Assembly: GCA_026984035.1 (NCBI GenBank)
Contig: JALSSW010000135.1
Span: 1 to 44,988 of the forward strand
DNA: 44,988 nucleotides
Direction of reading: 5' to 3'
Source of the DNA: Planctomycetota bacterium
Lineage (GTDB): Bacteria; Planctomycetota; UBA1135; GCA-002748355
Position numbers and translations under genes: made by a program
Notes under the pieces: model-generated
What the model was told of the DNA's origin: nothing
The model's input: only the letters and a program-made list of their open reading frames with translations
The model's database searches: none
Shown: piece by piece, positions 1 through 8,983 of the stretch
Position numbering within the stretch: the stretch's first letter is position 1
Layout of the letters: each line of letters starts with the position of its first letter

Positions 1-433
1 GAGCCAGTTCCCCCCCCCGCCCCGAAGCCACAGAGGCCTCCCACTCCACACGGTGGCAAAGGTGCTTGGCAGCCGGAAACCTTACTCTTTCCCCTCCCCC
101 ATCCAAAACCAGAGCCCCAGCTGCATGGTCAAAATGAAGATGGGTAAGAACCACAAAATCCGGCCCTTGAGCCAAGTCAAGCTCAGCACATTGCTCCTCC
201 AAGGCTGGCCCATCCCGGAGCTCAAAACGCTTTCTACGGTTTGGATCCGCGGGTCCGAACCCCGGGTCCACCAAAAGAGAGACTCCAGCCACGCGCACCA
301 ACAAGGGACGAACCGCAAGCTCGAACTCTCTGCGCCTCCCCAAGACCTCGACCTCAAAAAGCATCCGCCCCCCATCCAGGGAATGAATGGTAATCCCTCC
401 GAGGTCAAGCATCGGCCCGCCGGCCTTGGTCAT
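1..433 (-). CDS. MBL-fold metallohydrolase, partial (3' end outside window)
   Basis: Reading the minus strand from the ATG at 433 gives an open frame that runs off the left edge (about 144 residues visible). It carries the metallo-beta-lactamase signature THLHFDHAAG around residue 100, the HxHxDH zinc-binding motif of MBL-fold hydrolases (glyoxalase II, lactonases, RNase Z relatives). An upstream VDPGFGP segment is also typical of the family. Its start codon overlaps the stop of the upstream acyl-CoA dehydrogenase by four bases (ATGA), so it is co-translated as the last visible gene of the acyl-CoA operon. Substrate unknown; a thioesterase- or lactonase-like role would fit the context but is inference. 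A second in-frame ATG lies seven codons downstream. Confidence 0.85.
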   Translation of the reverse strand, partial: MTKAGGPMLDLGGITIHSLDGGRMLFEVEVLGRRREFELAVRPLLVRVAGVSLLVDPGFGPADPNRRKRFELRDGPALEEQCAELDLAQGPDFVVLTHLHFDHAAGALVLDGGGERVRFPAAKHLCHRVEWEASVASGRGGELA

Positions 434-1602
434 CCCTTCAGGATCTGCCGAGAGATCACTAAACGGCAGATCTCGCTGGTCCCTTCACCGATCTCGCAGA
501 GCTTCGCATCCCGGTAAATCCGCTCGACATGGTATTCACGAGTGTACCCATAGCCCCCATGGATCTGGATCGCCTCGTCAGCGCAATAGGTCGCACACTC
601 CGAAGCCACAACCTTGGCCATGGACGCTTCCTTCACAAAGTCTTGCTTTCCCTCATCCTTGAGTCTGCAACCGTGGTAAACAAGATGCCTCGACGCCTCG
701 ATGCGCGTCGCCATCTCCGCCAACTTGAAGGCCACCGCCTGTTGCTTTGCAAGGGGCTTCCCAAAGGCAATCCGCTCCTGTGCATAGCGGTGTGCCCTCT
801 CATAAGCCCCTTCCGCCAAGCCGAGAGAGAGCGCCGCAATCGCGACCCTTCCGGCATCCAAAGTTTTCATGAAGAACTTAAAGCCTTCCCCTTCTTCCCC
901 GATCCGGTTGCTGACGGGGATTCGCATATCCTCAAACACCAAATTCGCCCAGTCCGAACCCCGCATCCCCAACTTCTCTTCGCCCTTCTCGACGACAAAG
1001 CCATCAGTGTTCTTCTCGACAATGAAAGCAGAAATCCCCTTCGTCCCCACGGCCTCATCTCCATCGGTCCGTGCAGTAATCACAAAAGTCTCTGCAACAT
1101 TCGCATTGGTAATAAAGGCCTTCCGCCCATTGATGACATAGTGATCCCCGTCCCGTTTGGCCGTCGTTCGGGTTCCTCCCGCGTCCGAGCCCGCCCCCGG
1201 CTCAGTCAGCCCAAAGGACCCGAGGACTTCGCCACGTGCCAGAGGGGGAACATATTTTTTGCGCTGCTCATCGTTCGCGAACTGGTCAATAAGATAGGTG
1301 CAAAGACTAATGTGCGCCTCAAGGCTCAAGGCCGTGGAACCACAATGTTTTGCAAGTTCCTCCAGAACCAGACAATAAGCGAAATAACCTAAGCCGGCCC
1401 CATCCATCTCCTCCGAAATGGGAAGCCCCAAAAAACCGAGTTCTCCCATCTGCTTAAAAGTCTCCGCAGGAAACCGGCTCTCACGATCAATCTCGATCGC
1501 TTTGGGAAGGAGAACCTCCTCGGCAAAGCGCTTGGCTTCGTTCCGAATCATCTCCTGCTCCTCGGTCAACTGGAAGTTGTTCCAGATCGCGTCGCTCATC
1601 AT
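430..1602 (-). CDS. Acyl-CoA dehydrogenase (short/branched-chain type)
   Basis: FAD-dependent acyl-CoA dehydrogenase, about 390 residues, the usual family length. The acyl-CoA dehydrogenase signature [15 protein letters not shown] lies near residue 135 and the C-terminal [18 protein letters not shown] signature is present. The expected catalytic glutamate is the E of GEGTSEI, where most relatives have YEGT. It oxidises acyl-CoA to trans-2-enoyl-CoA and passes electrons to ETF. I chose the start at the double ATG (1602/1599) because an AAGGAG ribosome-binding site lies 3-6 bases upstream. A longer frame reaches 1653 but adds 17 residues with no family similarity. About 80 bases separate it from the upstream B12-binding gene, and its stop overlaps the MBL gene. 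Chain-length preference cannot be told from sequence. Confidence 0.95.
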   Translation of the reverse strand: MMSDAIWNNFQLTEEQEMIRNEAKRFAEEVLLPKAIEIDRESRFPAETFKQMGELGFLGLPISEEMDGAGLGYFAYCLVLEELAKHCGSTALSLEAHISLCTYLIDQFANDEQRKKYVPPLARGEVLGSFGLTEPGAGSDAGGTRTTAKRDGDHYVINGRKAFITNANVAETFVITARTDGDEAVGTKGISAFIVEKNTDGFVVEKGEEKLGMRGSDWANLVFEDMRIPVSNRIGEEGEGFKFFMKTLDAGRVAIAALSLGLAEGAYERAHRYAQERIAFGKPLAKQQAVAFKLAEMATRIEASRHLVYHGCRLKDEGKQDFVKEASMAKVVASECATYCADEAIQIHGGYGYTREYHVERIYRDAKLCEIGEGTSEICRLVISRQILKG

Positions 1603-1682
1603 CTTCTCCTTCTGACCCTCTTCTTGCTTCACCCGAAGCCTGTACGGCCACATTCGGGATCTCCGTCTAGAGTCCTGCTGTT

Positions 1683-2096
1683 TTATTGTCTCTTTTTTTG
1701 AATTTCGTTTTCGATATAGGTCGCAATCTCCCGGGTCGGTGTCCCAGGACCAAAAATCCGTCCAAAGCCCGAAGCCTCAAGCTTGGCACGATCCTCTTGC
1801 GGAATGATCCCTCCTGCAATCAGAAGGACATCCCCCAACCCCAATTTTTCAAGTTCTTTGTAAATCATCGGAAAGAGGGTCATATGCGAGCCCGAGTGAA
1901 TCGAGAGCCCCACCACGTCCACATCCTCTTGAAGAGCGGTGCGGGCGATCTGTTCCGGCGTCTGATGTAGCCCGGTATAGATCACCTCCATCCCATGATC
2001 CCGAAGGGTAGCAGCCACAATTTTGGCTCCTCGGTCATGCCCGTCCAATCCAGGCTTGGCAACCAGGACTCGAATTTTTCGATCCTTGCCTTTCAT
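1683..2096 (-). CDS. Stand-alone B12-binding subunit of an acyl-CoA mutase
   Basis: A 137-residue cobalamin-binding domain. It shows the DxHxxG motif as LDGHDRGAK near residue 20 (the His is the lower cobalt ligand), then GLSIHSGSH and the C-terminal IAGGIIP motif, all typical of the C-terminal/small subunit of methylmalonyl-CoA mutase and isobutyryl-CoA mutase. In many bacteria this domain is fused to the mutase; here it is a separate polypeptide, as in archaeal mutases and IcmB. The start at 2096 overlaps the stop of the meaB-type gene (ATGA). A longer frame to 2162 exists but adds sequence unlike the family. The catalytic large subunit is not in the window and should be encoded elsewhere. 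Confidence 0.93.
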   Translation of the reverse strand: MKGKDRKIRVLVAKPGLDGHDRGAKIVAATLRDHGMEVIYTGLHQTPEQIARTALQEDVDVVGLSIHSGSHMTLFPMIYKELEKLGLGDVLLIAGGIIPQEDRAKLEASGFGRIFGPGTPTREIATYIENEIQKKRQ

Positions 2097-3052
2097 GTTC
2101 GGCCATCTCCCTCTCGATTCTTTCCATGTGAAGGAGAGCTGAATAGCTTCTCTAAAACCCATCGAGCCCCTTCCCGTAAAGGAAAATCCTTCAACTTCTC
2201 CCCATTCTCCACCATTAAAGCTTCCAACTTCTGCTCGAATGAACTGCGAGCCATCCTTTTAATCGCTTCCTTTCTCCGTTGCTCCCGCCGCTTTCCCAAG
2301 ACTCCATCCTCCCCAAGAGCCTTAAAGCATGCATCGATTTCCTCCGCCAATTCAGGAATCCCCCTCCCCGTCTTTGCCGAAACCAGGCACACCTCAGGAG
2401 CACGCCCAATCCCGGCTTCGCGAAGCTCCAACATTTCGCGCACTTCATTCTCCAGACGAGTGCTCCCCTCCAGATCCGCCTTGTTCAAAACAAGGAGATC
2501 CGCAATCTCAAGCAAACCGGCCTTCATCGCCTGGATGCCGTCCCCCGCTCCCGGCTGAAGCACCACCAAGACCAAATCGCAGGCCTCCATGACATCAATC
2601 TCTGCTTGGCCCGCTCCCACGGTTTCCACAACCAATCGGTCAAAACCAAAAGCCTCCAAAACATCCACCATCTCAACAGCCGCATCCGCAAGGCCCCCCA
2701 CAGCACCTCGCGAAGCCATCGAGCGAATGAACACCCCCTCATCGAGGGAATGCTCCTGCATCCGAATTCGATCGCCCAACAGCGCCCCTCCGGAAAAAGG
2801 ACTCGATGGGTCCACCGCCAAGACCCCAACAGTCTCTCCCCGAAGGCGCCAATGCCCCACCAGAGCAGACAGGAGGGAAGACTTGCCGGCCCCCGGCGCC
2901 CCCGTCACCCCGAAACGTCCGTGTCTGCCAAGCCGATCTCCAAGTGCGGGAAGAAGCTCCCCTCCCTCTCCTTCCTCAACCAAGGAAAGAGCCCGACCCA
3001 GGGACCGGAAGTCCCCAGCCAACAGCCCCCGGACGATTTCTTGGCGATGCAA
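2093..3052 (-). CDS. meaB: MeaB/ArgK-family GTPase, B12-mutase chaperone
   Basis: A 319-residue P-loop GTPase of the MeaB/ArgK (MMAA) family, which gates cofactor loading and protects adenosylcobalamin mutases. Walker A is GAPGAGKSS near residue 52. The MeaB-specific [17 protein letters not shown] segment follows, then [10 protein letters not shown] (switch region) and the NKAD base-recognition motif. Length is normal. It lies 12 bases downstream of the acyl-CoA dehydrogenase and overlaps the B12-binding subunit by four bases, so chaperone and cobalamin subunit are translationally coupled. This context makes a mutase partner very likely and argues against the old annotation of the family as an arginine-transport kinase. 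Confidence 0.95.
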   Translation of the reverse strand: MHRQEIVRGLLAGDFRSLGRALSLVEEGEGGELLPALGDRLGRHGRFGVTGAPGAGKSSLLSALVGHWRLRGETVGVLAVDPSSPFSGGALLGDRIRMQEHSLDEGVFIRSMASRGAVGGLADAAVEMVDVLEAFGFDRLVVETVGAGQAEIDVMEACDLVLVVLQPGAGDGIQAMKAGLLEIADLLVLNKADLEGSTRLENEVREMLELREAGIGRAPEVCLVSAKTGRGIPELAEEIDACFKALGEDGVLGKRREQRRKEAIKRMARSSFEQKLEALMVENGEKLKDFPLREGARWVLEKLFSSPSHGKNREGDGRT

Positions 3053-3064
3053 GCTCCCACCTAC

Positions 3065-4204
3065 TCAGGAAAGAGTGGCCCGAGCAATGACCAGGCGTTG
3101 GATATCGGTCGCCCCTTCGTAGATCTCGGTAATTCGGGCATCGCGCATATAGCGCTCCACCGGAAACTCTCGGGTATAGCCCGCCCCGCCATGAATCTGC
3201 ACAGCCTCCCTCGCCGCTCGATTCGCAAGCCTGGAAGCAAAGAGCTTGGCCATTGCAGACTCCTTCGTCACAGGAAGACCCTTGTCTCGCTTCCAGGCAG
3301 CACGCCATGTCAAAAGCCTTGCTGCATCCAGCTCGGTCGCCATATCAGCAATCTTCCACTGGATCGCCTGAAACTTCGCGATCGGCCGCCCAAATTGCTC
3401 GCGCTCATTTGCATAACGAACCGAAGCTTCGAGACATGCTTGAGCAATCCCCAGACTCTGAGAAGCAATCCCCAGCCTTCCACCATCCAAAGTATCAAGG
3501 GCAATCTTAAAGCCTTCCCCTTCTTCCCCCAGCAGATTGCTTCCAGGAACCCGGCAGTTGTCAAAAAGGATCTCTGTGGTCGGTGAAGCCCGGATCCCCA
3601 GTTTCTCTTCTTTCTTTCCGACCGAAAAACCCTCGTAAGCTTTTTCTACGATGAAAGCCGAGATCCCCCGCGTTCGATGCTCTCCTGTTCGAGCAAAGAC
3701 AATAAAAACGTCCGCCTTGCTCCCGGACGTAATCCACATCTTGGACCCATCCAAAATCCAATCATCCCCATCCTTTTTGGCCATGCAGCGAAGCCCGGCC
3801 GCATCCGAGCCAGCCCCCGCCTCCGAAAGGCAATAGGCACCCAGCCACTCCCCCGTGGCCATCTTGGGAAGATACTGTTCTTTTTGCTCCGGAGTCCCGA
3901 ACTTCACGACAGGTGAGCAAAAGAGACTGTTGTGGACTGAAATAGTCACCCCAGTCGAAGCACAACCCCGGTTTATCTCTTCAAGGAGAACACAGGCCCC
4001 AAGATTCCCGATCTGGGTCCCTCCATATGCTTCAGGGATCGTCACCGCTAGGAATCCCATTGCAGCAGCCTTATCGATCGCCTCTTGGGGGAAGGTCTCC
4101 TCCTTATCCCAGATCCCCGCATTCGGAGCCAACTCTTTATCCGCAAATTCTTTTGCGGTTGCCTTCAGTAGGCTTAGATCTTCAGAAAGTTCAAAATCGA
4201 CCAT
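3065..4204 (-). CDS. Acyl-CoA dehydrogenase (butyryl/short-chain type)
   Basis: 379 residues, the classic short-chain acyl-CoA dehydrogenase length. The sequence starts MVDFELSEDLSLL and contains CLSEAGAGSDAAG (family signature 1) near residue 125, WITSGSKADVFIVFART, and a C-terminal signature with the catalytic Glu in IYEGATDIQRL. The ATG at 4204 has a GAGG site five bases upstream. It lies 24 bases behind the 3-hydroxyacyl-CoA dehydrogenase and is probably the butyryl-CoA-like dehydrogenase of the same pathway. It differs clearly from the second dehydrogenase at 430-1602, so the operon likely handles two acyl chain types, for example straight and branched short chains (inference). Confidence 0.95.
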   Translation of the reverse strand: MVDFELSEDLSLLKATAKEFADKELAPNAGIWDKEETFPQEAIDKAAAMGFLAVTIPEAYGGTQIGNLGACVLLEEINRGCASTGVTISVHNSLFCSPVVKFGTPEQKEQYLPKMATGEWLGAYCLSEAGAGSDAAGLRCMAKKDGDDWILDGSKMWITSGSKADVFIVFARTGEHRTRGISAFIVEKAYEGFSVGKKEEKLGIRASPTTEILFDNCRVPGSNLLGEEGEGFKIALDTLDGGRLGIASQSLGIAQACLEASVRYANEREQFGRPIAKFQAIQWKIADMATELDAARLLTWRAAWKRDKGLPVTKESAMAKLFASRLANRAAREAVQIHGGAGYTREFPVERYMRDARITEIYEGATDIQRLVIARATLS

Positions 4205-4228
4205 GTCGTCCTCGTGCGCCCAGCGTTC

Positions 4229-5077
4229 TCAGGATTCGTATTCATAAAAGCCCCGACCCGTCTTTCGGCCTAAATGGCCGGCCGCAACCATCCGCCGCAG
4301 CAACGGACAGGGGCGGTATTTGGGGTCCCCGAAACCCTCGAAAAGCACCTCGAGGATATTCAAGCAAACATCCAGTCCAATGAAATCTGCAAGGGTCAAC
4401 GGACCCATTGGGTGATTCATGCCCAATTTCATGATCCCATCAATGCCTTCGCGGTCGGCCACCCCTTCCATCAAACAGAAGACAGCCTCATTGATCATGG
4501 GCATCAACACCCGGTTCGAAATAAAACCGGGATAGTCCTCCGCCGGGATCGCAACCTTACCCAAATTCTTCGCCATATCGATGACCTTGGCCGTCGTCTG
4601 CTCCGAAGTGTCTTGGCCGTTGATAATCTCCACTAACTTCATGATGGGTACTGGATTCATAAAATGCATTCCAATCACTCGATCGGAACGACCGGTCGCG
4701 GCCGCGAGTTCTGTGATGGAAATCGAAGAAGTATTGCTCGCAAGGATACAGGCGGGTCCCACAACTTTGTCGAGCTTGCTTAAGACCCCTTTTTTCAAAT
4801 CCAGATTCTCCGGGACAGCCTCCACCACCAAGTCCGAGCCCTTGGCATCCGCCATATTCGTCGTGAAGCTGATCCTGGAGACCACAGCGGAGGCTTGGTC
4901 GGAACTCATCTTCTCTTTTTTTACCAAACGCCCGAGACTCTTTTCGATCCCCGACTTGGCTCGAGTGAGTGCGGCATCATCGATGTCGACCAGCGTCACA
5001 TCATATTCATTTTGCGCGAAGACCTGGGCAATCCCGTTTCCCATGGTCCCTCCACCAACAACCGTCACCTTCGTCAT
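4229..5077 (-). CDS. 3-hydroxyacyl-CoA (3-hydroxybutyryl-CoA) dehydrogenase
   Basis: 282 residues, the full length of single-function PaaH/Hbd-type enzymes. The N-terminal Rossmann motif GGGTMGNGIAQVFAQ binds NAD. The GMHFMNPVPIMKLVEI segment holds the catalytic His of the family (near residue 138), and the C-terminal helical domain GMNHPMGPLTLADFIGLD is complete. It oxidises 3-hydroxyacyl-CoA to 3-ketoacyl-CoA. A strong AAGGAG site lies seven bases before the ATG. The thiolase gene is 38 bases upstream, so this is the step just before thiolytic cleavage. No enoyl-CoA hydratase is seen in the window, so that activity must come from elsewhere. Confidence 0.95.
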   Translation of the reverse strand: MTKVTVVGGGTMGNGIAQVFAQNEYDVTLVDIDDAALTRAKSGIEKSLGRLVKKEKMSSDQASAVVSRISFTTNMADAKGSDLVVEAVPENLDLKKGVLSKLDKVVGPACILASNTSSISITELAAATGRSDRVIGMHFMNPVPIMKLVEIINGQDTSEQTTAKVIDMAKNLGKVAIPAEDYPGFISNRVLMPMINEAVFCLMEGVADREGIDGIMKLGMNHPMGPLTLADFIGLDVCLNILEVLFEGFGDPKYRPCPLLRRMVAAGHLGRKTGRGFYEYES

Positions 5078-5115
5078 CCTTCGACTCCTTTTCCCTGTTC
5101 TCCCTAGAATCCTGC

Positions 5116-6300
5116 CTACATGAGCTCCACGGCCATCGCCACCGCGTTTCCCCCCCCAAGGCAGAGTCCGGCCACACCCCGTGAAAGTCCTCGATCCCGC
5201 AATGCGTGGATCAAGGTAACAAGGAGCCTTGCCCCCGAACAGCCAATCGGATGTCCAAGCGCCACGGCCCCCCCATGGACGTTCACTTTATCCGGATCCA
5301 GCTTGAGTTTTCTGATGAGAGCCACGGCCTGGACGGCAAAAGCTTCGTTGAGCTCGATCAAATCGAAGTCATTGAGTTTGATTTGAGTGAGGGCGCAGAG
5401 TTTTTCGAAGGCTTTCTCGGGAGCCATCATGACCCATTGGGGTGCCATCCCACCTGTTGCATACCCCAGAATCCGGGCCATGGGTTTGAGTCCAAGCTTT
5501 TCGGCCTTCTCCTCGGAAAAGACCGTAAGCGCAGCAGCCCCATCGTTGATCGTGCTCGAGTTACCGGCTGTCACAGTCCCCCCCTCAGGTTTAAAAGCCG
5601 GCCGCAGCTTGGCCAAAGACTCCACTGTCGTTCCCGGCCTGGGCCCCTCATCTGTATCGATTACGGTAATCTCTCCCTTCCGCCCCTTGACCTCGACAGG
5701 AAGGATCTCCGGGGCGAACTTCCCGGCCTCAATCGCCGCCACCGCCCGCCTCTGGGATTCCGCCGCATACGCGTCCTGCTCTTCCCGGGAGATCCCATAC
5801 TCCGAAGCAACCAGTTCTGCGGTCATCCCCATGTGGTAGTCGTTATAAACATCCCAGAGGCCATCTTGAATCATTTCATCCAGGCATTTCGCGTGGCCAA
5901 GCCGCATTCCCGCTCGAGCTTGTGGGAGAAGATAGGGGGCCTGGGACATGACCTCAAACCCTCCAGCCACAGCAGACTCCGTCTCTCCCGCCCGAATCCC
6001 TCGGGCCGCGAGCATGACCGATTCGAGCCCCGAACCGCAGACTTTATTGATCGTGCAAGCACTGATCGAATCAGGAAGCCCTCCCCAAAGAGCTGCTTGC
6101 CGGGCAGGGTTTTGCCCCTGGCCGGCCTGCAACACAGTCCCCATGAAGATTTCGTCCATCTCCTTGGGGTCCACTCCAGCCCTTTTGAGGGACTCTTCCA
6201 CAACGAGTGCGCCAAGGCGGGAAGCTTTGAAACGGGAAAGACCTCCCATAAAACGCCCGATCGGTGTGCGACAAGCTGAGACAATGACTGGCTGACTCAT
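5116..6300 (-). CDS. Acetyl-CoA acetyltransferase (thiolase)
   Basis: 394 residues from the ATG at 6300, the usual thiolase length. This start has GGAG a few bases upstream; a longer frame to 6426 adds non-family sequence. All three active-site blocks are present: the nucleophile Cys88 in NKVCGSGLES, the NEAF motif and GHPIGCSGAR His, and the C-terminal CLGGGNA Cys. It catalyses condensation of two acetyl-CoA or thiolytic cleavage of 3-ketoacyl-CoA. First gene of the minus-strand acyl-CoA operon; the 165 bases before it should hold the operon promoter, though I could not pick a convincing -35/-10 pair. Direction of flux (degradation or synthesis) is not shown by sequence; the acyl-CoA dehydrogenases suggest degradation. 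Confidence 0.96.
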   Translation of the reverse strand: MSQPVIVSACRTPIGRFMGGLSRFKASRLGALVVEESLKRAGVDPKEMDEIFMGTVLQAGQGQNPARQAALWGGLPDSISACTINKVCGSGLESVMLAARGIRAGETESAVAGGFEVMSQAPYLLPQARAGMRLGHAKCLDEMIQDGLWDVYNDYHMGMTAELVASEYGISREEQDAYAAESQRRAVAAIEAGKFAPEILPVEVKGRKGEITVIDTDEGPRPGTTVESLAKLRPAFKPEGGTVTAGNSSTINDGAAALTVFSEEKAEKLGLKPMARILGYATGGMAPQWVMMAPEKAFEKLCALTQIKLNDFDLIELNEAFAVQAVALIRKLKLDPDKVNVHGGAVALGHPIGCSGARLLVTLIHALRDRGLSRGVAGLCLGGGNAVAMAVELM

Positions 6301-6465
6301 GACCTTTCTCCAAGGGATTCCGGGGATTCGGTTGGCAAATTGGGGAGGCATGGTACTCCCGAGAACCCGGGGAAACAACGTAGAAGAGGGGGACAGGGGG
6401 AGACAGATCGCCGCTGGGTAAAGCACGAGGAGGAGAGAGATTGCTCCAGCCCTCGAAAGGGTGCA

Positions 6466-7104
6466 TCACTCCAGGATTTTTGGGCAAACCTTTTGGAGCG
6501 GACACTCGCTGCAATGGGGTTTTCGGGCCTGGCAGGGCCCCCTTCCCAGATGAATCAAGGCATGGGAGATCCAAATCCACTTGGACTTGGGAATGAGCCG
6601 GACCAAATCTTGCTCAATCTTGACCGGGTTTTTGTGATGGGTCCAACCCAAGCGACGGGCAATACGCCCCACATGGGTGTCTACGACGATTCCTTTTGCT
6701 TTGTGAAAGGCATTCCCCAGGACCACATTGGCCGTCTTGCGGGCAACACCCGGGAGAGAAAGGAGGTCCTCCATTCTGTCTGGAACCTCACAGGCATAGG
6801 CCTCACAAAGACGCTTGGACATGGCCAGGAGGTTTTTGGCCTTGTTCTTGTAAAACCCCGATGAATACACAAGTTTCTCCAGTTCCTGGAGGGAGGCCTT
6901 GGACATAGCCTTGGCATCGGGGAAGCGCGCGAACAAGGCGGGAGTCAGCTTGTTGATTTGCTTGTCGGTACTCTGCGCCGAGAGAATGGTTGCCACAAGG
7001 AGCTGAAAGGCATTTTCGTGGTGCAAAGCGCAGTCTGCATCGGGATAAACCCGTTTGAGGATCCGGAGGACCTTTTGGACCTGTTTTTTTTTGTCGTCCG
7101 GCAT
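6466..7104 (-). CDS. nth: Endonuclease III (DNA glycosylase/AP lyase)
   Basis: 212 residues, matching E. coli Nth in size. It removes oxidised pyrimidines and cuts at the abasic site. The helix-hairpin-helix LPGVARKTANVVLG carries the catalytic Lys, and the catalytic Asp is in VVDTHVGRIARR. The C-terminal 4Fe-4S ligand pattern C-x6-C-x2-C-x5-C is intact (CQARKPHCSECPLQKVC). The gene stands alone on the minus strand between a tRNA-Ala gene and the thiolase operon. The tRNA 3' end is only 19 bases upstream of its ATG, so nth may be read from the tRNA promoter (inference). Confidence 0.96.
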   Translation of the reverse strand: MPDDKKKQVQKVLRILKRVYPDADCALHHENAFQLLVATILSAQSTDKQINKLTPALFARFPDAKAMSKASLQELEKLVYSSGFYKNKAKNLLAMSKRLCEAYACEVPDRMEDLLSLPGVARKTANVVLGNAFHKAKGIVVDTHVGRIARRLGWTHHKNPVKIEQDLVRLIPKSKWIWISHALIHLGRGPCQARKPHCSECPLQKVCPKILE

Positions 7105-7123
7105 CGAGCGGCGCTAAGTGAAA

Positions 7124-7199
<76 letters not shown>

Positions 7200-7266
7200 A
7201 AACCCTTAAGTTTCATGAGGGCCAATTGCTGAGGCGGGAGCTTAGCTTCTCTCCCTCCCGATGCAA

Positions 7267-8517
7267 TCAGTCTTCCCCGATCCGTCGAATCGTGAGGATC
7301 CAGAACTGGTTTTCGCTTCCTTCGACAAGAGGCAGGCCTCGTCTGGGCCTGCGGGGCAATTCCTCCGCCTTAGGTCCTTCGATCCTCAAGAGGCCCTTAC
7401 GTCCTTCGGCCAAAATCCGCCCTCCCGCCAAAAAGGCACCCCGAAGATCCACGCGGCCGCCGGCGGGAACCAGATCGTTGCGAGCAACAACGGTTGCCTG
7501 GAGGGAACAATCCTGCTCCCCCAAGCCGAACCAAGCCGTCCCTCTCCCCTCTAAGACATCCATGGGAATCCTTCCAAAGCCTGGGACTGGAAGAACAGGC
7601 TCCCCGGGATCCCTTCTCCCATCCCTGTCCCCATCTCGGAAAGATGCCCCTTTCGGACGACCCACTAAAAAATAAATCCGTAAGCCCTGACGGATCGGTC
7701 GGACCCTTCCTTGGACATAGAGGTTCCCATCCACCAAAAATACAAGGGAATCGGTTGAGGCAGAGATCCGCGTCTCTCGGTTCGGTAATCCAACCCAAAG
7801 GTTTCCGGGAACTCTAACGACTGAAGAGCGAGTGCCCATCAAAGTTATGGACACTTCGTTTTCCTCTCCCCTCGGCCCCAAAAAGTAGTCTTCTTGATCG
7901 GTGGAAGTCCCTAAAAAGCGGATGGGAAAATCCGGGCAGCTTTGGAGGGCCTGTCGCTCGCCCCCTTCCCCAAGGACCAAGTCCGCTCGTTTCCCCCAAT
8001 CCTCCCCCAAGAGGGAGGGAACCCAAGTCCCCTTTTTTTCCCGCAGGACTCCACGAACCCCGCGGACAAAGACCTTCTCTCCCAGTTTTCCTGGATCCCC
8101 TTCACCCAAGGCCCAAGAAAAAGGGAGGGGCAAGGTTCCTCGAACAAAATCAGCCAGATACCGAGGTCCACTTTCACCAGGCCCCGAGCCTCCCAAGGTG
8201 CACAGAACCGAAGAACGATTCCTTCGAGGGAGCCAAAGAACAACCGCTTTTCGCCGAGGATGCAGGGAGAGGGGACCCTCGGGAAGTGTCATCGTCCCTC
8301 CATGTTTCAAGAGACCCTTCTCCAGAGACCTCAGGACCACGTCCTGAGCGAGGAACCTTCCTCGCAGCCTCGCCTGGGTCTTGGCCAGTTCCGCAGACCA
8401 GGAAACAGGAATCGCGACCATGAGAAGCACAAGGACCAGGTAAGCGCCCGAAACCAACACAATCATGGTCGGGAGGCTTGAAAACCGAATGAATCGTCGC
8501 CTCCCCGGAACCTTCAT
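7267..8517 (-). CDS. Unknown protein with one N-terminal membrane anchor
   Basis: About 416 residues, not recognised. A short basic N-terminus (MKVPGRRRFIRF) is followed by one hydrophobic segment (about residues 15-40, rich in V, L, I), then a long predicted periplasmic or extracellular part. Near residue 300 is a DGDRDGRRDPGEP stretch, which resembles Asp-rich calcium-binding loops. Mixed hydrophobic/basic start and a single anchor recall prepilin-like or pilus-assembly proteins, but no prepilin cleavage motif is clear. The ATG at 8517 lies one base past the stop of the upstream gene, so the two are coupled; an earlier in-frame ATG (8535) would overlap that gene. It is the last gene of a three-gene membrane operon (9476 to 7267). 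Confidence 0.75.
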   Translation of the reverse strand: MKVPGRRRFIRFSSLPTMIVLVSGAYLVLVLLMVAIPVSWSAELAKTQARLRGRFLAQDVVLRSLEKGLLKHGGTMTLPEGPLSLHPRRKAVVLWLPRRNRSSVLCTLGGSGPGESGPRYLADFVRGTLPLPFSWALGEGDPGKLGEKVFVRGVRGVLREKKGTWVPSLLGEDWGKRADLVLGEGGERQALQSCPDFPIRFLGTSTDQEDYFLGPRGEENEVSITLMGTRSSVVRVPGNLWVGLPNRETRISASTDSLVFLVDGNLYVQGRVRPIRQGLRIYFLVGRPKGASFRDGDRDGRRDPGEPVLPVPGFGRIPMDVLEGRGTAWFGLGEQDCSLQATVVARNDLVPAGGRVDLRGAFLAGGRILAEGRKGLLRIEGPKAEELPRRPRRGLPLVEGSENQFWILTIRRIGED

Positions 8518-8518
8518 T

Positions 8519-8983
8519 TCACAGTCCCATTGCAAGAGGCCTCAGGCCCTCGACATCCGGCGCCTCTAAGAGGGCCTGGGCCCTCCCCCCTACCAACTTC
8601 CACTGAATACGAACTGTCGGATAACCCGGCCTTCGCACTTTCCATTCCCCTCTCCCACGGTGCACTCGAAGCCCTTCTCGCTTTAACAATGCAAAGAGCC
8701 GATTCTGTCCAAACATCAGGCTCTCTCCTGTCCTCTTTCCCGAAAGAGCAGGGAATGCCAAACGAATTTTTGATGACAAGAACGCCATCGTAAGGAATCC
8801 CGCTTCTTGTGTTTTAAGGCCCTTTTCCGTCTTTAAACCGGCGTTCCAAACAAAAAACAGACAAACCAAAACCAGGAGACACCAAACCCCGATCATCTTC
8901 TGGTTAAAAAACCAAAAAGCATTTTCCCCCTGCTCTTCGGGAGAGACCAAGGCATCGCTTCGATCCCACTCAGTGGGCATCAT
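8519..8983 (-). CDS. Unknown small single-pass membrane protein
   Basis: About 154 residues from the double ATG at 8983/8980. An acidic N-terminus (TEWDRSDALVSPEEQGENAF) precedes one strongly hydrophobic helix (about residues 30-47, MIGVWCLLVLVCLFFVW), then a basic C-terminal part of about 100 residues with no motif I recognise. The start overlaps the end of the HAMP gene by 14 bases. A longer frame starts at 9043 and would overlap that gene by 74 bases, so I prefer the shorter one; neither has a strong ribosome-binding site. Being sandwiched between two other membrane genes suggests a shared complex. Confidence 0.7.
   Translation of the reverse strand: MMPTEWDRSDALVSPEEQGENAFWFFNQKMIGVWCLLVLVCLFFVWNAGLKTEKGLKTQEAGFLTMAFLSSKIRLAFPALSGKRTGESLMFGQNRLFALLKREGLRVHRGRGEWKVRRPGYPTVRIQWKLVGGRAQALLEAPDVEGLRPLAMGL

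Noticed and set aside
2279..3586. A plus-strand frame of 435 codons
   Set aside because: It is antisense to meaB and the acyl-CoA dehydrogenase, which have clear family motifs; no motif seen in the antisense translation.
5206..6279. A plus-strand frame of 357 codons
   Set aside because: Antisense to thiolase; composition is a shadow of the coding strand.
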